A stretch of 64,000 nucleotides of DNA from Steinernema hermaphroditum (GCA_030435675.1 CM059622.1:4836001-4900000); one strand, 5' to 3'. Shown: positions 31,872 through 44,934, counted from the stretch's first letter. Notes: a model not told the origin generated them from the sequence alone. A program made the numbers and translations.

Positions 31872-32686
31872 ATGGGTGCGTTTCCTGTCTTCCTCCTAGC
31901 CTCAGGTTTTCTGGTCTCTCATGTCACCGCCATGGATTCTCGAACGTTCTGGGCATGCGTGGACAATCCATCCTTGGCCTATTGCCCCGATATTCCCATA
32001 AAAGATCCACGAAAGGCGAAGACGACAACGACAACCACGCCGGCACCCGTGTAAGTCGTCAACGCGATTTTCAAAATTTGCGATTTTAGTGTCGAGGAAA
32101 GTACTGTCGCCGTAAAACTGGCACCAAACGATTTCTTGATTCAACAGGCTCCTGTCGACAAGGCGCAGGTTGAAAAGGAAAACGAGGTGTGCACATGGTA
32201 ATCAGTGTAAAATTTTGATTTCTTCTTTAGGAATGCATGACTTTACAATCGGAGTTCAAGTCGGTGTGTTCGAGGAAGCCGCCTAAAGGAGCCGAGCTAG
32301 AGACGATCACCTTCTGCAACATGTACAAACAGCAGTGTTTGGCAAAGAGACCGGTTGCCACTGCAGCACCTATGTGAGTGGCCTTCTTAATCTTCAGTGG
32401 AACTCACATTTTAGCGTCGAACCCACAACAAACCCCGCAAAGCTGGTTTCCAACGACTTACTGATTCCCCAAACCCCAGCTGACAAGGCCGAGGCCGAGC
32501 GGCAGAGCCAGGTTTGTTATACTTTTTAAACCTTCAACATGCTGTTTTTAGGAATGCATCTCCCTTCAGTCCGAGTTCAAGTCGGTCTGCTCGAGGAAAC
32601 CTCCGAAGGGAGCCGAGCTGGAAACAATTACTTTCTGCAACATGTACAAACAGCAGTGTTTAGTGAAGAAACCTCGAAGATCATAA
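31872..32686 (+). CDS. secreted protein with two copies of a cysteine-rich module made by exon-pair duplication
   Basis: Five exons: 31872-32050, 32090-32186, 32231-32373, 32415-32511, 32552-32686 (216 residues). Exon 1 has a signal peptide (MGAFPVFLLASGFLVSHVTA), a short two-cysteine segment (FWACVDNPSLAYCPD) and a Lys/Thr/Pro linker. Exons 2-3 and exons 4-5 are tandem copies: a VDKAQVEKENE or ADKAEAERQSQ lead-in, then EC-x2-LQSEFKSVCSRKPPKGAE and TITFCNMYKQQC. Each module has four cysteines, enough for two disulfides. Both copies keep the same exon boundaries and phases, so the gene grew by duplication of an exon pair. I do not recognise the domain; a secreted structural or immune peptide is possible but unsupported. 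Confidence 0.82.
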
Positions 32687-34055
32687 AAAGTTACCCGTTG
32701 TGCTTTAGTATGACCGAGAAAACAGTCGTACTTTAGCACTCTCCACTTATCAGCCCATAAAACATTTCCGTTTTCCTTGACACGTTCGCGTAAACATTGA
32801 CCTTCAGAACGATGACTATATGACATTTTCTCGCTTTTTACCCTTCCAGGTCCGAAGGGCGATTGCATCGTGAACCCCCGACTTTTTCGCCGATGTACTA
32901 CAGTCTTCTTCGGTCGAAGAGCACTCATAACCGCAACATGTAGTACTCATAAAGCTCTTAGCGTCCCACGCCATAAATCGATCAGAGAGGGTGGATTATG
33001 TGACCAGCGGTGGGGTGACATGAAAGTTGGGAGGAAAGGTTGTAAACAACGTACGTGTAGGGTAAAGTCCTATATGATTACGTGGAGATCTTTCGAAGAA
33101 AATATTCGATTTCTCATGGGAATTTTTGAATAAATGTATAATGCTGATATATAAATAATGGCGGATGTCGTAACTTCGGATTGCTTACTGATACGACTGA
33201 AAGGATAGTTCTTCTATCATATCCACTCAATTCAGATGTGGTTGTAGGTTGGGGAGCATTCAGATGTGGTTGTAGGTTGGGGAGCAGTCTTGTAAATCCT
33301 GTGAAATAGTCACAGCGTGTACACCTTTCATGATATTTGTTTTTTTATTTGGTCCTGAGTTCGAACCCTTCACGACCTGTACTGTCTCTGTACGACCTGT
33401 ACTGATAGGATCGTTGATTCAGGGAAATTAACTCCTAAACTTCGAAGACAGCTTCTCAAAATTAAAACGCAAAACAGCTAAAAAATCCCTGGAGTATGTA
33501 CTTAAAACATCAGATTTGCCTGACTATGGGAGAATCTAGCCAAAAAGCAACAAAAAGAAGTGATTTCTGGTTACCATTTCCATAATCTTTACTTCGATCG
33601 AGTAGTACTTACATTCTAAGGGGATTATTGTGTCCGCCAATCTTGTCGCTTGCACGTAAAGTGGCCAACTCAATGTTGCAACGAGTGTGCTCTTTGCTCG
33701 CTAAGTGTTTGCTGCGGAACAGCTATGACAAACATCAATGTCGTTTTTTGGTGATAACTGCGGAAAAGTACAGTTTGAAAAAAGATATCACAAAGTCGTC
33801 TTGCCCTTTTGCGTTTTTGCACGGCATTAAAAAAGGCGTATGGAGAGTTCCATTCGAACAGAAAAATATCTCTTTGTTGCTTCTTGGACAGATCAACATC
33901 ACTTTATCAGTAACTGATCTTTGGTAAATGGTTTTAGTCACATTCAAAAAGTAACGAGCGAGGGTGTTAGAGTGGGCGTTTTATGCTTTTCTGTGACCAG
34001 CTGTCACCCACGAAAGAACACCAAAACTTGTGCACAGACGACCCGAATACAATTC
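32687..34055. other. intergenic
   Basis: No gene is supported. The region contains a 28-base tandem repeat (listed separately) and a short repeat of ACGACCTGTACTG near 33371-33405. The plus frame at 33628-33927 shows no motif. Confidence 0.4.
33231..33286 (+). repeat. two tandem copies of a 28-base unit
   Basis: The unit starting TTCAGATGTGGTTGTAGGTT and ending GGGGAGCA occurs twice in a row without change, a minimal minisatellite in otherwise unique intergenic DNA. Confidence 0.9.
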
Positions 34056-36328
34056 TTAAAGCTCATTCTTCAAGGCGCTCCTTTCCCGTTTCGCACATCG
34101 GCAGTTAGTCGCTTTTTGGAGTCGGTTTGAGAACTTCTCCACCTTCTCCATGCCGTCCACTGGTGTGAAATGTTTCGATAGTTTCTTCGAGTACTCCTGA
34201 AGTGTGATACTAACTATGTAGCCACCGAACTCTCTGCCCTTACCTTCAAGAATTTTGCATGGTAACAGAATACGTTTAGGGGCTGCAAATGATCATTGAC
34301 GAATTGATTGGAGTTGGCGATGATCTGAAAATGAAGATTAATGATACCGCTGACCGATCGTGTTCCAAATTTGTGATAATCGACCAGCTCTATGCTTATC
34401 AAAGCTTAAGTGATCTGTCGCCGATCACTCGTGTTTCAACGTAGTAAGTAGTACCTTCTTGGCTTTGCTTGGATTCGTCTCTAAGTCTCTAATTATGCCC
34501 TCCAATTGTTGAACGTTTTCAAAAGGAATGTAGTGAACATTAGGTTTCATATCAGCATAGAAGTGCTCGTAGTATTTCGAGTGACTCTTCAAGATCACAC
34601 TGTCGCCGGAGAGTAGCATGGGGAAACGGTATGCGGCGACTGTTCCATCAATGTTGATCACATATTTGTGCTGAAATCGTTTGGTTTGAATCAAATCTGA
34701 TCGCTTATAAAGTGCAATCTACGTTCCCCATGATATCAACACCAAAAAATATCAAAAAGTGTACAATGCACTACAGAAAAGACTTATTACACCCGTCGAT
34801 TCAACACATACCTTAAAGAAATCATTGAACTTCGAGTGATTAACAGCTGGAGGATTCCTTTCCCTGTCGAAGAAGAAATATCGCGTGATTCCCCCACTGA
34901 TCAGTTCCGGCCTCTCTACAGCCAACCGCGCCACCTCGAGTCTCTTCTCGTTCGAATCTCTTCCTCTGAACACGGCCGTCGGCTCTTTCTCCGACCATCG
35001 GACTCCTTCTTTTCCTCTAGCTGTGTGCACATCTAACGTTACGGAATGAAGTGCATTCAACACCGATTGCGTCAACTCGTATGTGGGCAAAACTATGTCC
35101 ATCGTATCCGTGGAACCACACCAGCTGACGACGGGCACGCCATCGCGCTGCCGATTCTGCAAAGGCCAATCGCCCAAGTTCATGATGAACTCCGTGTCCG
35201 GGAGGGTCATCTTCCGTGATAGCGACATGAGAAGTTCGTCGGAAAACATCTTGAAGCCAGTGTATTCGCCATAGCATTTGCGGAAGATCTAAAAGACGGA
35301 GTTTCTGAGAATCACCGAAAACTGGTACCTCGTTGTTCACAATTCTGTAGTGACAAAGAGAAGCCGAAAGTCGTCTACTAGGGTGGCCCCACGAGCCTTT
35401 GACTTTGCGAATGACATCCATAAATCGTATTTCATCCCACTGTTCTAGGTCTTTCTCTAGCTGAGTGTAGCTGAACTTCTCACATTCATTCGATTCGAGC
35501 CACTCGTCCAGAGTTTGCGTGGGACAATCGCAATTTTCTGGGAGAATGGGTTCTTCTGAAAATTTTTAAATGTAAGATGGAAAACATTCTTGTGAGCTGC
35601 TTTAGAACGTTCAAAAGTGATGTTTACTGGTGACTGAATTTTAGATCGAGCTAACAGGGATAGCGGTATGATAAGAATGTTTTAGATCTTAGTAGTGTGT
35701 TGTGGACAGAGATGGGCAGCAACGGATCCGCTAACCGTTCAACAGCTCGGTCAGCTGTTGAAGATATATGGCTCAGCCGTTGCTCATCAGACCGCTTGGT
35801 CGCTTGATCACTTTTTCGCTAATTTTATCTTGCAGAAAAAGGCCGCATCAGAGGTGTTGGTCGATGTGTATAACCATATGATAGGCGCATTTATCTTGCT
35901 GCACCTTATGGCCACAAATAAGTGAAAAACAATTTTCTATCCTCAGATCATAATTCAACTTGTCAAACCTTCTTACCTTTTCCATTTCCGATGACAATAG
36001 GCGATCCGCATAACTTCTGTCCCTTGAAATCTTTAATTTCGACTTCGATCCGTTCGCACACTGCATGAAGCCTCAGTCGCAGAATATAGGATCCATCGAA
36101 CCGATCGATCACTTCCTTCCGGAACCGGCACTCTCCCTGCGGCTCTCCCCTTACGGCAACTTCTAGAGGCCCACTCGATTCTGTCAGATTCTTTTGGTCT
36201 TCATCTGTCAGCTGAATGTGCAAATATCTCACAGGCAGATTTTGGTTCAGCGTTGATAGATGACAAATTTCGGCACTGCATCGTGGAACCCAAAGAGCCA
36301 CCAGGAGAGCCGAGAGGAGAAACATCAT
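34056..36328 (-). CDS. ER protein O-glucosyltransferase of the KDELC/POGLUT2-3 family
   Basis: Six exons: 36328-35977, 35555-35329, 35288-34812, 34670-34455, 34324-34244, 34196-34056 (497 residues, the usual family length). After a signal peptide (MMFLLSALLVALWVPRCSA) comes an immunoglobulin-like filamin-type domain (residues about 20-120), then a CAP10/lipopolysaccharide-modifying glycosyltransferase domain. Recognisable parts are EFIMNLGDWPLQNR, VVSWCGSTDTMDIVLPTY, KEPTAVFRGRDSNEKRLEVA, HKYVINIDGTVAAYRFPMLL and GDSVILK. The protein ends in KNEL, an ER-retrieval signal of the KDEL type. Human relatives add O-glucose to EGF repeats of Notch and fibrillin in the ER. It is the last of three minus-strand genes spaced 342 and 594 bases apart, with no clear operon evidence. 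Confidence 0.92.
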
Positions 36329-36922
36329 CTTGGCATCTGGGATGATTAGAAAAAGTCGTAACGAAAGCCGTCGTTAAGAGAACTGCTAAGTGGATTCTTC
36401 CAGGGATCGATTTGCTGTTGGATGGCGAGTGAAAGAAGAATTTTATTCAATTCACCACGATATATACAGTTGACCCAAGTGTGAAAAAAATAGATGACAC
36501 TACAATAAATACCGGGATTGTGAACGGTGATAGAAATCGGTGACACTATTGGAGAAGTTCAACTAGATTCGGTTTCCGTTCGAGACCCGTTGGACAGAAG
36601 AAAGGGGTGGAAACGAACTGAATGCGCGTTGTGAGTCCGGAAAAGTCAGCTTTTTGGAGAAGAGAACAAAAGTGAAGAGCTGCGGTTTCGATACGAAAAT
36701 GCAAATCACCGAGAACGAGTAAATAAATACAAGCAGTTTCCAGAGAACTCGTACGAGAATAAAGAGTTTCGGGAAAAGAGAGACAAACGCATCCTGAGTT
36801 TTGCCAGAATTGTACTGATCCAGCTTAAAACTGACTTTTCCGCGACGTACCCAAAAAGAACGTAACATACAATATTCAAAGAACCGGGAAAAAGAAGGTA
36901 GTAGTTGAGAGGAGGAGAGATC

Positions 36923-39900
36923 TTATCTTGGCGACGAGCAGAGCTCCAGAAGACGACGAATCTTCCGGTTAGCGTAGCGGCTCTTCTGGCGAAAGACGTA
37001 CTCCGCCAGAGAACGCAGCTGCAAAGGCAGATGTGTCCAGCATAGCTTGCGACCGTTGAGATCTTTTTGGCTGCGGAAGTACGCTTTGATTTCGCGGAGA
37101 ACGACGCTCCATATCGCCTTGTCGGAGATGGAGGTGATGTTCCAATGCGAGAGGAGGTCCAAGAAGTGATAGCTGATGTTCATGCAGCAGAGCGCTTTCA
37201 GCGATTTCGGCGACACATCATAACGCCAGATGTCGTTCAAGTAGCGCGCTGAATTCTGATCGGAACGGTCGAATGGATTCGACGCCATTCCGCCGAAGAC
37301 GATGATCTGACCGCCGATGTAGCATGCGGAGTGCCACAGTCGCGGACATGGCGCGGTGTATTTGGCCTCTTCTTCCCATCGGATATTCTCTCTGTCGCCG
37401 ATCTTCAGGCGCCAGCAGTCGGACAACGGGTTCGATTCGGTGTCGATGCCACCGTAGAGGAAGCAGTAGTCTTGTTCCTCGCCTTGTTTTGGGACGTAAG
37501 TGAGGGTGCACCAGGAGCGGCCACATGGTCCATCGATAATTCTGAAAAGGCGACGGATTTTCAACTCATATCGTGGTATATTTCAAGATATTTAGGGACA
37601 CTTCCAGGTTTTACACTGCCTGTGATCTTTAGTCCAATCATTTTCCACTGATGTTTTATGTATGCAGTTTCGTATACGTACTTTGGTCTCCATTTGTTTA
37701 CCAGCGGTATAATCTATCATGAAATTGCGGAGGTAAAGAACAAGTTTTGCGATAGTACTGGCAGTCAATCGGTCATTTCCGTGTACCATAAAATATGTGG
37801 CCACCCTTTTTTCTTATTTTGTGTTTCGTTGTGGAGATAAAGGCTTCTCACAGTCTTTTCCAAAATTACGCCGCAGTTACGAAATTGACAATCATTGGCC
37901 ATTTCCTTCCATGTACTTTAGAGGCTATTATCGCAAAGCGTTCTATTTTAAGCGTGGCGTAAGTGGGTCCGAATAGGAATTACGTATCGCTGCCGCCCCC
38001 TGGTATTTTCTGCTTTTGTCCAAAATTTAATTAAGCTCTTTCTCTTCCGCATGTGTTTGTTTGTCGCACGGCCATGACGTCACCGTCGAAAACAGGATCC
38101 GTCTCTTGTATTTGTATCGAAAGCGCCGGCGCAAACAACCATTTATAGAGCCGTTTCCCACTACGTCTCGTTCCCAGCATTTTTCAATTATCCTCCGTCA
38201 ACAACCGTGCGAATTCAATTAACGAACCATTTGTCGCCGACAGTTTTTTTGGGACTGCTAATTAATTTCTGCAAAAACTCATTATCTTAAGGGTCCCATG
38301 TTATTTGTCTGAGAGAGACAAAAGCAGATTGTGAATATGGTAAGCAAGAAAATGTCATGAAAACGTCACTTTTGTGTTTATATAAATAGGGGTACTGTAA
38401 CCGTACTGAAATGTCAAACCTACATCTGCCTCCATATGAGACTGATCAAATCCAGCGCGTAGAGATCGTTCAGTCTGTCGCTCTGCAGTCGTCCACCAAA
38501 GAGATACACCTGAGACTCGGATGATTTTCGCCACGAAGGTCCTACTTACCGTACTCTCATGCGGAACCAATGTCGAACTGGCGGCGGCCCGTGCTAGGGG
38601 GACATTTCCGCCCTGAGTGAGAATGTGCCACTCGGAGTCGAACATCAGAAGCTGACGGTTCCACGCCAATCTCGGGTCGTTTCCACAGTAGACGAAGTCG
38701 GACGGATAGGCGAAGAACTTCTCGAGGTGTTGGAAGGTGTCGAGAATGAAGTCGGGGCTGTCGCCGTAGCCTCCGAAGAAGTAGCACTTGTCGTCGAACT
38801 CCCATCCCGTGGCTTTGTCTCGAGGCGGGGGCTTCTTCTCGCCTATGTTGTCCCGAGGACGTGACCAGATTCCCGTGTCCAAATTGAGCAGGAAGATGTC
38901 ATTTACTACGCGTGTCACTTCCTGTGGAACTGAAAAAAAGTCAATTTTAGCTCTAGCGGCCCAATGTTTTGTGCAGATGTTGGCAGCAAACAAGCTGCAA
39001 CGTTCCCTTTGCAGCTGCCGTTTCTACTTGCGCATTCATCACCATCAATATGCAAATCCTTCGCTCGACTGAATTCATGATTTTGTGAACTTTAGGCACT
39101 ATAATGACGACGCCCTTAAGAAGGGTCGATCGGTGCCCATTTCAGGCAATTTTCTTTGGAGAACGATGTGGCTTAAAAATATGTAAACAAGTTCTAAACG
39201 TTGGCGACGATTGTGACGTAATGAAACTGATTATAGAGGGCACGGTTACTAAAGGATACGATTGTAAATAATTTAGAGGGCTATCCCGAAGTATGGATAG
39301 ATATCACCCGAATGTTCGAAGCACCTGTTGTGGGGATTCTTCACAAATTCCTGATTGTTAGGGCTCCTGTAACCTGAGTATTTTATCGAATCGAATACAC
39401 TTTTACAACCCTATGAATCATCATGTACTATAAACTGATTCACAAAACAACAAGACGATTTCGAAAAGAAATTGAAAAGGTCCAAATGACAGTGTCTTCT
39501 TTGACGGCTAACAGAAATAGAAAGGCTTTCACAATATACTACATTTTAGTGGCTTGTCATGCACTGATAACGCTCTTTTAAAAAGCGGAACGCGAAGCAA
39601 GCCTATTTTTAGATTGCAGACAGGCCAAGAGCCGATTAGGGTAATAGCCTTAGCGAGCTTAAGATTGTATGAAAGGCGCTTTAGGGTGATTAGCGTAATT
39701 CAGCTAAAAAAAAAGAAAACATGTTTGGATGTTTTTCCATGTTGCGTCGTCCCACGTCCTATTAACATGGATATGTTTTCGGCCGACTTAGGGCTTCTTT
39801 TCTTCCCGAAAGCATTCACGAGTTAAACCCCTGCCCACAATACCTATGGACCTCTTCTCATAAGCGTTCCTAGAATGCACAAACAATGCCTGCGCATAGA

Positions 39901-40391
39901 ATTTCGTCACACCTGTAGGCCAAAAGCCAAAGTGCCACCTCCTTCCCCGACCTTCGCCCCTAACTCGTCGTCATATAAACCACACCAATTAACGGCCACA
40001 CCATCTATCACAAGCTGCACTGATAACGCACTTTCGCGAGGTGTAAACAAGCAGGAAAGGACCTACATCGCGCCGATCCGCCAAAGATGAGCAGATTCCT
40101 TCGCCAGATCATGGCAGTCGCCGAGGTGGTCGGGAAAGGGACGATCCCATCACGGCAGTCGTAGCACACCCAGAGCTCTTCGCGTCCATAGGGCAGGATA
40201 TTGATTTGATAGGGAGGCAGATACACCGATTCGCCGGCACGTTTTCGATAGTAGCCACCCCAGACGATGACACAATCGCCATAAGGGACCATACAGTGAC
40301 CGACCACGGAAATGAGCTCAGACGCAAACTCGCACTTGGACATGTCGGCCGGAAAGGGCGCCGTTTCGCCCACAGGAACCAACGACTCCAT
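36923..40391 (-). CDS. kelch-repeat protein, KLHDC2-like
   Basis: Exon 1 begins at 40391; later exons are 38929-38550, 38509-38424 and 37541-36923. The exon 1 end (about 40070-40020) is unclear because no donor gives a good phase match; a small extra exon or an alternative acceptor (CCACAG) is possible. Kelch motifs are visible in order: VIVWGGY, LLIFGGS, CYFFGGYG, VYLFGGRLQSDRLNDLYALD, CFLYGGI, IIVFGGM. PREELW-type and PRLWHSACY segments match human KLHDC2, and the C-terminal part (SPKSLKALCCMNISY) matches its SPKSLVRLSLE tail. KLHDC2 is a substrate receptor of cullin-2 ubiquitin ligases that reads C-terminal Gly-Gly degrons. That specificity is known for the human protein and only inferred here. 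Intron 3 (882 bases) and intron 1 (over 1 kb) are unusually long. Confidence 0.82.
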
Positions 40392-40732
40392 GACAGTTCG
40401 CGGATAAGGGAGTGGAACGAGGAAGGCCTAGCGCGCTTCTCTTTACAAGGAGCTGATGAGTTAATGACACCTTTTGTGCGTCGTTACCTGAGGCGCGGCT
40501 GGAGGTGGCGTTCGCAGCGACAGAGTCACGGCAGCGGTAACAGCAGCAGCTCAGGACGGCGTCGACGAGCGGACGACTAAAAAACAACTCATGATAGACA
40601 ACACGCCTGCCGCCGCAGAACGGACAAACCAACAACACGATGAGTGTCGCAACACAGGGCGAGGCGAAGAAGAAATATTAAACAATTGCAAACGCAGGCA
40701 CAACGCAGCGAGAGTCGATCGATTGCGGTCGC

Positions 40733-42947
40733 TCACTTCTCGGTACCAGCATCGTTCGCAACTTGGTTTTCGTTCCCGAGCGCCTCCTTTCTTAGAAACC
40801 GCTTGTAGTTGTCCTGCAGCCTCGTGAAAAGCTCGTCGACTTCGGCCGCCGTCATGCCTGCAATGGGGAGATTAGATCATGTGCTTGAGGGAATTTCATG
40901 ACGCAAGGAACTTAATGGATGATGACGAGAAAGGGGGATGTTGTAAAAGCCCACAAACTATCCTCGATGCTTGGATATATCCAAAAAGTAAACCTAATCA
41001 TAAAAAGACTCCTTTGGTGCTCGAGGCAGAAACAACAGCAGCTCTGAGGATTACGGTAGCTAAGTTTCAGAAGCTAATCGAATATTTCCTTGGAGCATAG
41101 CTTAGAGACATAGCCTTTCCAAATATTCCCGTCCACGTCTAGACATGTGAACGTAGACGTCTGATGCAGTGCCATTTCGAAGTGTTCCAAGAAATGGTGT
41201 CGGTTGTGTGAAATTATCAGCTTTTGGGCTTAATCCAAGCTTAGGCAGAAAACAATCGAATCTATCCGTTAAAGCGCTTATATTCTTTGCCTGGAAATCT
41301 GCTAGAAGCCTCTAACGACGATAATCTCCTCAATTTAATCAACTAAATTTGGACTCACCAATCCCACATGCGATGTTGAGATATCCGTCGTGCTGCTCCG
41401 AAGTGTGTGAGCCGAAGTTCACGAACTCATAGCCTTCTATGCTCTTCTTTGCCGCCGTAGAGGGCACGACCCTCGCTCCGGTGATTCCTCGCGAAAATAG
41501 GATCGACCCAAAAAGTGTTTGTTTCTCGGAGGGGATGGTTTTAAGACTCATCGCCAACGAAATCAGATTCTCTGGTATATCAAGAACCTTCTCGTTGATT
41601 GTCTCAGCAAAAGATCGTAACTTCGTCTTCATAACTTCAAACAACTTTTCGCGTTGTTGTAACAACGCGTGCCAGCCCGATTTGCCGAGATAAAGGCATG
41701 TGATCGCGAAATCTCTGCTTGGAATCGCCGATGCTCTTCCTAAACGTTGCCTGATACAACTCGACGTAAACATTACAGCACGTACCGGGATAGAACTGGG
41801 CTATCGCTTCGGCTTTTGACTTCTTGAACGTCCCGATGACCGCTCCCCCAACGGGAATTAAGAAGTTCTTGTCGGTCGACTGAACGAAAGCATCGATTCT
41901 TCCCTCTTGTCTTGCTTCTTCCAGGAACTCGACACATTTCGGCGACTGAAGACCGTAAGCGTTGTTAACCAAGTGGAAAAGCCCAAATTCGGAGCACAGC
42001 TTGGCGACTTCAACGAGATCATCGGGGGCTCGTGGGGCGAAACAAGAAGTCGTCGTCATCACGGCGAGAATCTGCTCGGGACGGTCGCGGATGACCCTCC
42101 GGATACCGTCAATGTTGGTCTGGAGCGAGTCCGTGTGATCGTCCCTTATCAGATCGACAATAAGTGGTTCGTAACCTAAAAAATCATTCAAAAATCAGTC
42201 CTCTCTCTCGCCACTGTACCTGCGAAGAGGATTGACTTGAAACATGACTTCTGGTCAATTCGAGAGAAGATAACGTACTTGGCTTCTGGTCTCGATCTTC
42301 TCCAGGAAGACAGACACAAGGACAGCGCCATTCCAGTAGCCATAGGTACAATAAGCGCCCCCTTACATGATCGAACACCTAAATCTTCACGATAGCGACA
42401 AAACACGCACTGACAACGGCATACCCATCAGCTTTATCGTTTGGAGAGCGAATTCGTTGGCAATTTGAGCCATCATGGAGGATCCTTGGGCTTTTGGCTG
42501 ACATTCCGTGAGATTTCCAGATCTACCAATGCCGTGGGACATGCTAAATCGATGAACGTTACAAAGTCATGGAAACTGACCTCACTTCATGTGGAGACGA
42601 GCCACCAACGGCGCAACAACACGACCTTCGCGTTCGCCGGCGCCGATAGGAGTCTCCAAGAGGAAGTGATTGATAAAGAGTAACGAACTCTTTTTCTTAC
42701 CAGATCAATTCGATTGTTTGTGTCCATATTGGCGAGATAGACGACGAACTGTTCGATCAGCTGTTCTGACCAGCCTTCTTCTGGCAGTTCCTTCTGAAAC
42801 AGGCACAATGAGTACTCAATGATGCCGCAACTGACAGAAATGTGGTCGAAAATGACAAAAACCAACCTTTTGGATCAAATCATCGAACATCTTCTGCCTC
42901 GACTCAACCGCTAGCCGTCGGCAATCTCGAAACGGCCTGGTCGTCAT
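40733..42947 (-). CDS. secs-1: O-phosphoseryl-tRNA(Sec) selenium transferase (SepSecS)
   Basis: Eight exons: 42947-42867, 42793-42701, 42653-42586, 42543-42425, 42378-42220, 42175-41786, 41739-41359, 40857-40733 (413 residues, shorter than the human 501 mainly at the two ends). It is a PLP enzyme of the aspartate-aminotransferase fold that converts phosphoseryl-tRNA(Sec) to selenocysteinyl-tRNA(Sec) with selenophosphate. Clear signatures are GAGEREGRVVAPLVA, HGIGRSGNLTECQPKAQGSS, VPMATGMALSLCL, RIDQKSCFKS, TTSCFAPRAPD and the PLP lysine in QSTDKNFLIPVGGA (K about 276). The start at 42947 sits 6 bases after a splice acceptor (TTTCCAG), consistent with trans-splicing. Its presence implies that the worm makes at least one selenoprotein. 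Confidence 0.94.
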
Positions 42948-43814
42948 GTCCACCTGGAAACGCCAACACGCTTGGTGATAGCTTGGTGACTTAATCGGAC
43001 TTCCTAAGCTGCTTAACGGCGGAGAGACACGAGAGCTCACGCACGGCAATAAATCGGAGCGCTCTTCGCGAAGAAAATAATGATAAGCGGCGGAGGACGG
43101 AGATAATCATTGAATGGACGAAGAAGCTTTTACATGGTGGGCGAAGCCAGAAAATTGATTGACCCAGGGTGACTAATGCATTGAGTATTCCCACGGATTA
43201 CGGTAGTGGAACAAAGCTCATGAGCAGAATAATACTATTATGAATTAGGATGCATAATGCTCGAAGTAGATAATGCAACAAGATGAGAGAATAGGTAAAC
43301 AGAGCACGTTATCGTCAAGAGAAATGCAAAAATCCACTCATTAAGAAGGTAATGAACGATGCTCACTGTTCAGAGGGAGCCTAACTATGCTGGAATATGA
43401 CGATCTCCATGGAAATTTTCATTACGCCACAGCGAAAGTGGCGATCGATGAAAAAATTGGCGCACCAACCTCGACAGAAACGACCTTCTCTGAGATGCAC
43501 TTTGCTCGAAATTCTAAGGTCACAGTGCGAACGTCTGATATTTCCTGTCCGAGTCGTTCTGATTCTTGCCGTGTTGAACGTGATCTCTCAAGGAACGGAT
43601 CGTAACGTGCCCATGTGTACATTTTGTGGTATGCGCAACGTGGTAAGGTGCTGTTTTCCCCTTTTCGGAGATCTTTCTTAACGAATTGGACCTGTTTTGC
43701 CTCTAGATTTGGGTTTATTGTGTCGCGACGCTGACAAGAGGGAGATTCGCGGAACGGCGCGCGCGATCAATCGATTGTTTGTTGAAGGAAACGCGATTTT
43801 CAGGAACAGCCGAG
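42948..43814. other. divergent promoter region between SepSecS and the TMED gene
   Basis: No gene is supported. Both flanking genes start outward from here, each with a splice acceptor directly before its ATG. Short plus-strand open frames around 43387-43680 have no motif. Confidence 0.45.
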
Positions 43815-44748
43815 ATGAACAGAGGGCAAAGCATACTTCTTCTGGGATTGTGTGTTGCTCTAGCTGGTGTACGCGCTATTGAGTTAACGTTCGAACTCCC
43901 CGACAATGCGAATCAGTGCTTCTATGAAGATTTGAAGGCCGGAGTGGACACCATCATCGAATTCCAGGTGAGCAGTTTTTGTTGTGTTTCTCGGACTGCG
44001 CGGTCTCCGGTATAGACGGCTGCAGAGTATTCTTAAACGTTTAATATTGTGCACATACAATATCATTTACACAGCAGTCGTTTATGCATAGCGGTTGATA
44101 TCTATTGTGTCCGTATTATAACAGCTGATTCCTTGATTCACATATCTAAGCTTCATTCGTTACCTGTTCCGAAAAAAGGAAGTTTGTGCCGTAGAATTCA
44201 TAGCGAATTGCCACTATCTCATGTTCTTTAATTTAGGTCGTTACCGGAGGACAATACGATGTGGATATGTCCCTTGAAGATCCTAACGGCAAAGTGCTCT
44301 ACAGTGACACGAAGAAGCAGTACGACAGCTATTCGTGGAAAACTGAAGTAGAAGGAACGTACAAAGCTTGTTTCTCCAACGAATTCTCGACTTTCTCCCA
44401 CAAAATCGTGTACATGGACTGGCAAAACGCCGAGGACGCCGCCAAGGTATGTTTTGCCTCATGCATTCTATGATCTGTTGATTCTAGGCTGCTTCGAACG
44501 CCCCAGCTATGGGTCAAATGGAGTTGTACGCCAATTCCATTGGTGACAAACTCCGTGTCATCGATGACTACCAAACTCACCATCGCCTCCGCGAGGCAAC
44601 CGCCCGAAAGCGCGCCGAAGAACTGAACGAGCGCGTATTCTATTGGTCTCTTGGTCAAGCTGCCGTCATCATTCTCGTTTCCGTACTTGAAGTCGTCATT
44701 GTCCGATCGTTCTTCGCCGACAAACGCTCAGTCACTGGTGCCTACTAA
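43815..44748 (+). CDS. tmed-3: p24 family cargo receptor, TMED3/TMED7-like
   Basis: Three exons: 43815-43967, 44237-44446, 44488-44748 (207 residues). After a signal peptide ending around VRA comes a GOLD domain starting [18 protein letters not shown], with conserved [25 protein letters not shown] and [13 protein letters not shown] coiled-coil stretch follows ([20 protein letters not shown]), then a transmembrane helix near the C terminus and a cytoplasmic tail [12 protein letters not shown] with the diphenylalanine COPII-binding motif. p24 proteins cycle between ER and Golgi and help package secretory cargo. Sequence and length match vertebrate TMED3/TMED7 throughout. An acceptor (TTTTCAG) lies 11 bases before the ATG. 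Confidence 0.95.
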
Positions 44749-44934
44749 TCTAGATCGACTAGTCTCGCGCCCCTCTATTTATTTAAATCTTGTTTTCATT
44801 GGATTGCCTGTGGTAACATAATATGTATAGCTCGCGCTAAAAGTGTTCTATCTCGGAAATGTGGAACTTTATTTCAAATTCGTAGACAATACTTCGAAAG
44901 ACTGGTGGTCTATTCAATTACAAGGAGCGGAATA

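Noticed and set aside
33628..33927. Plus-strand frame of 99 residues
   Set aside because: No motif, no splice sites and AT-rich composition unlike nearby genes.
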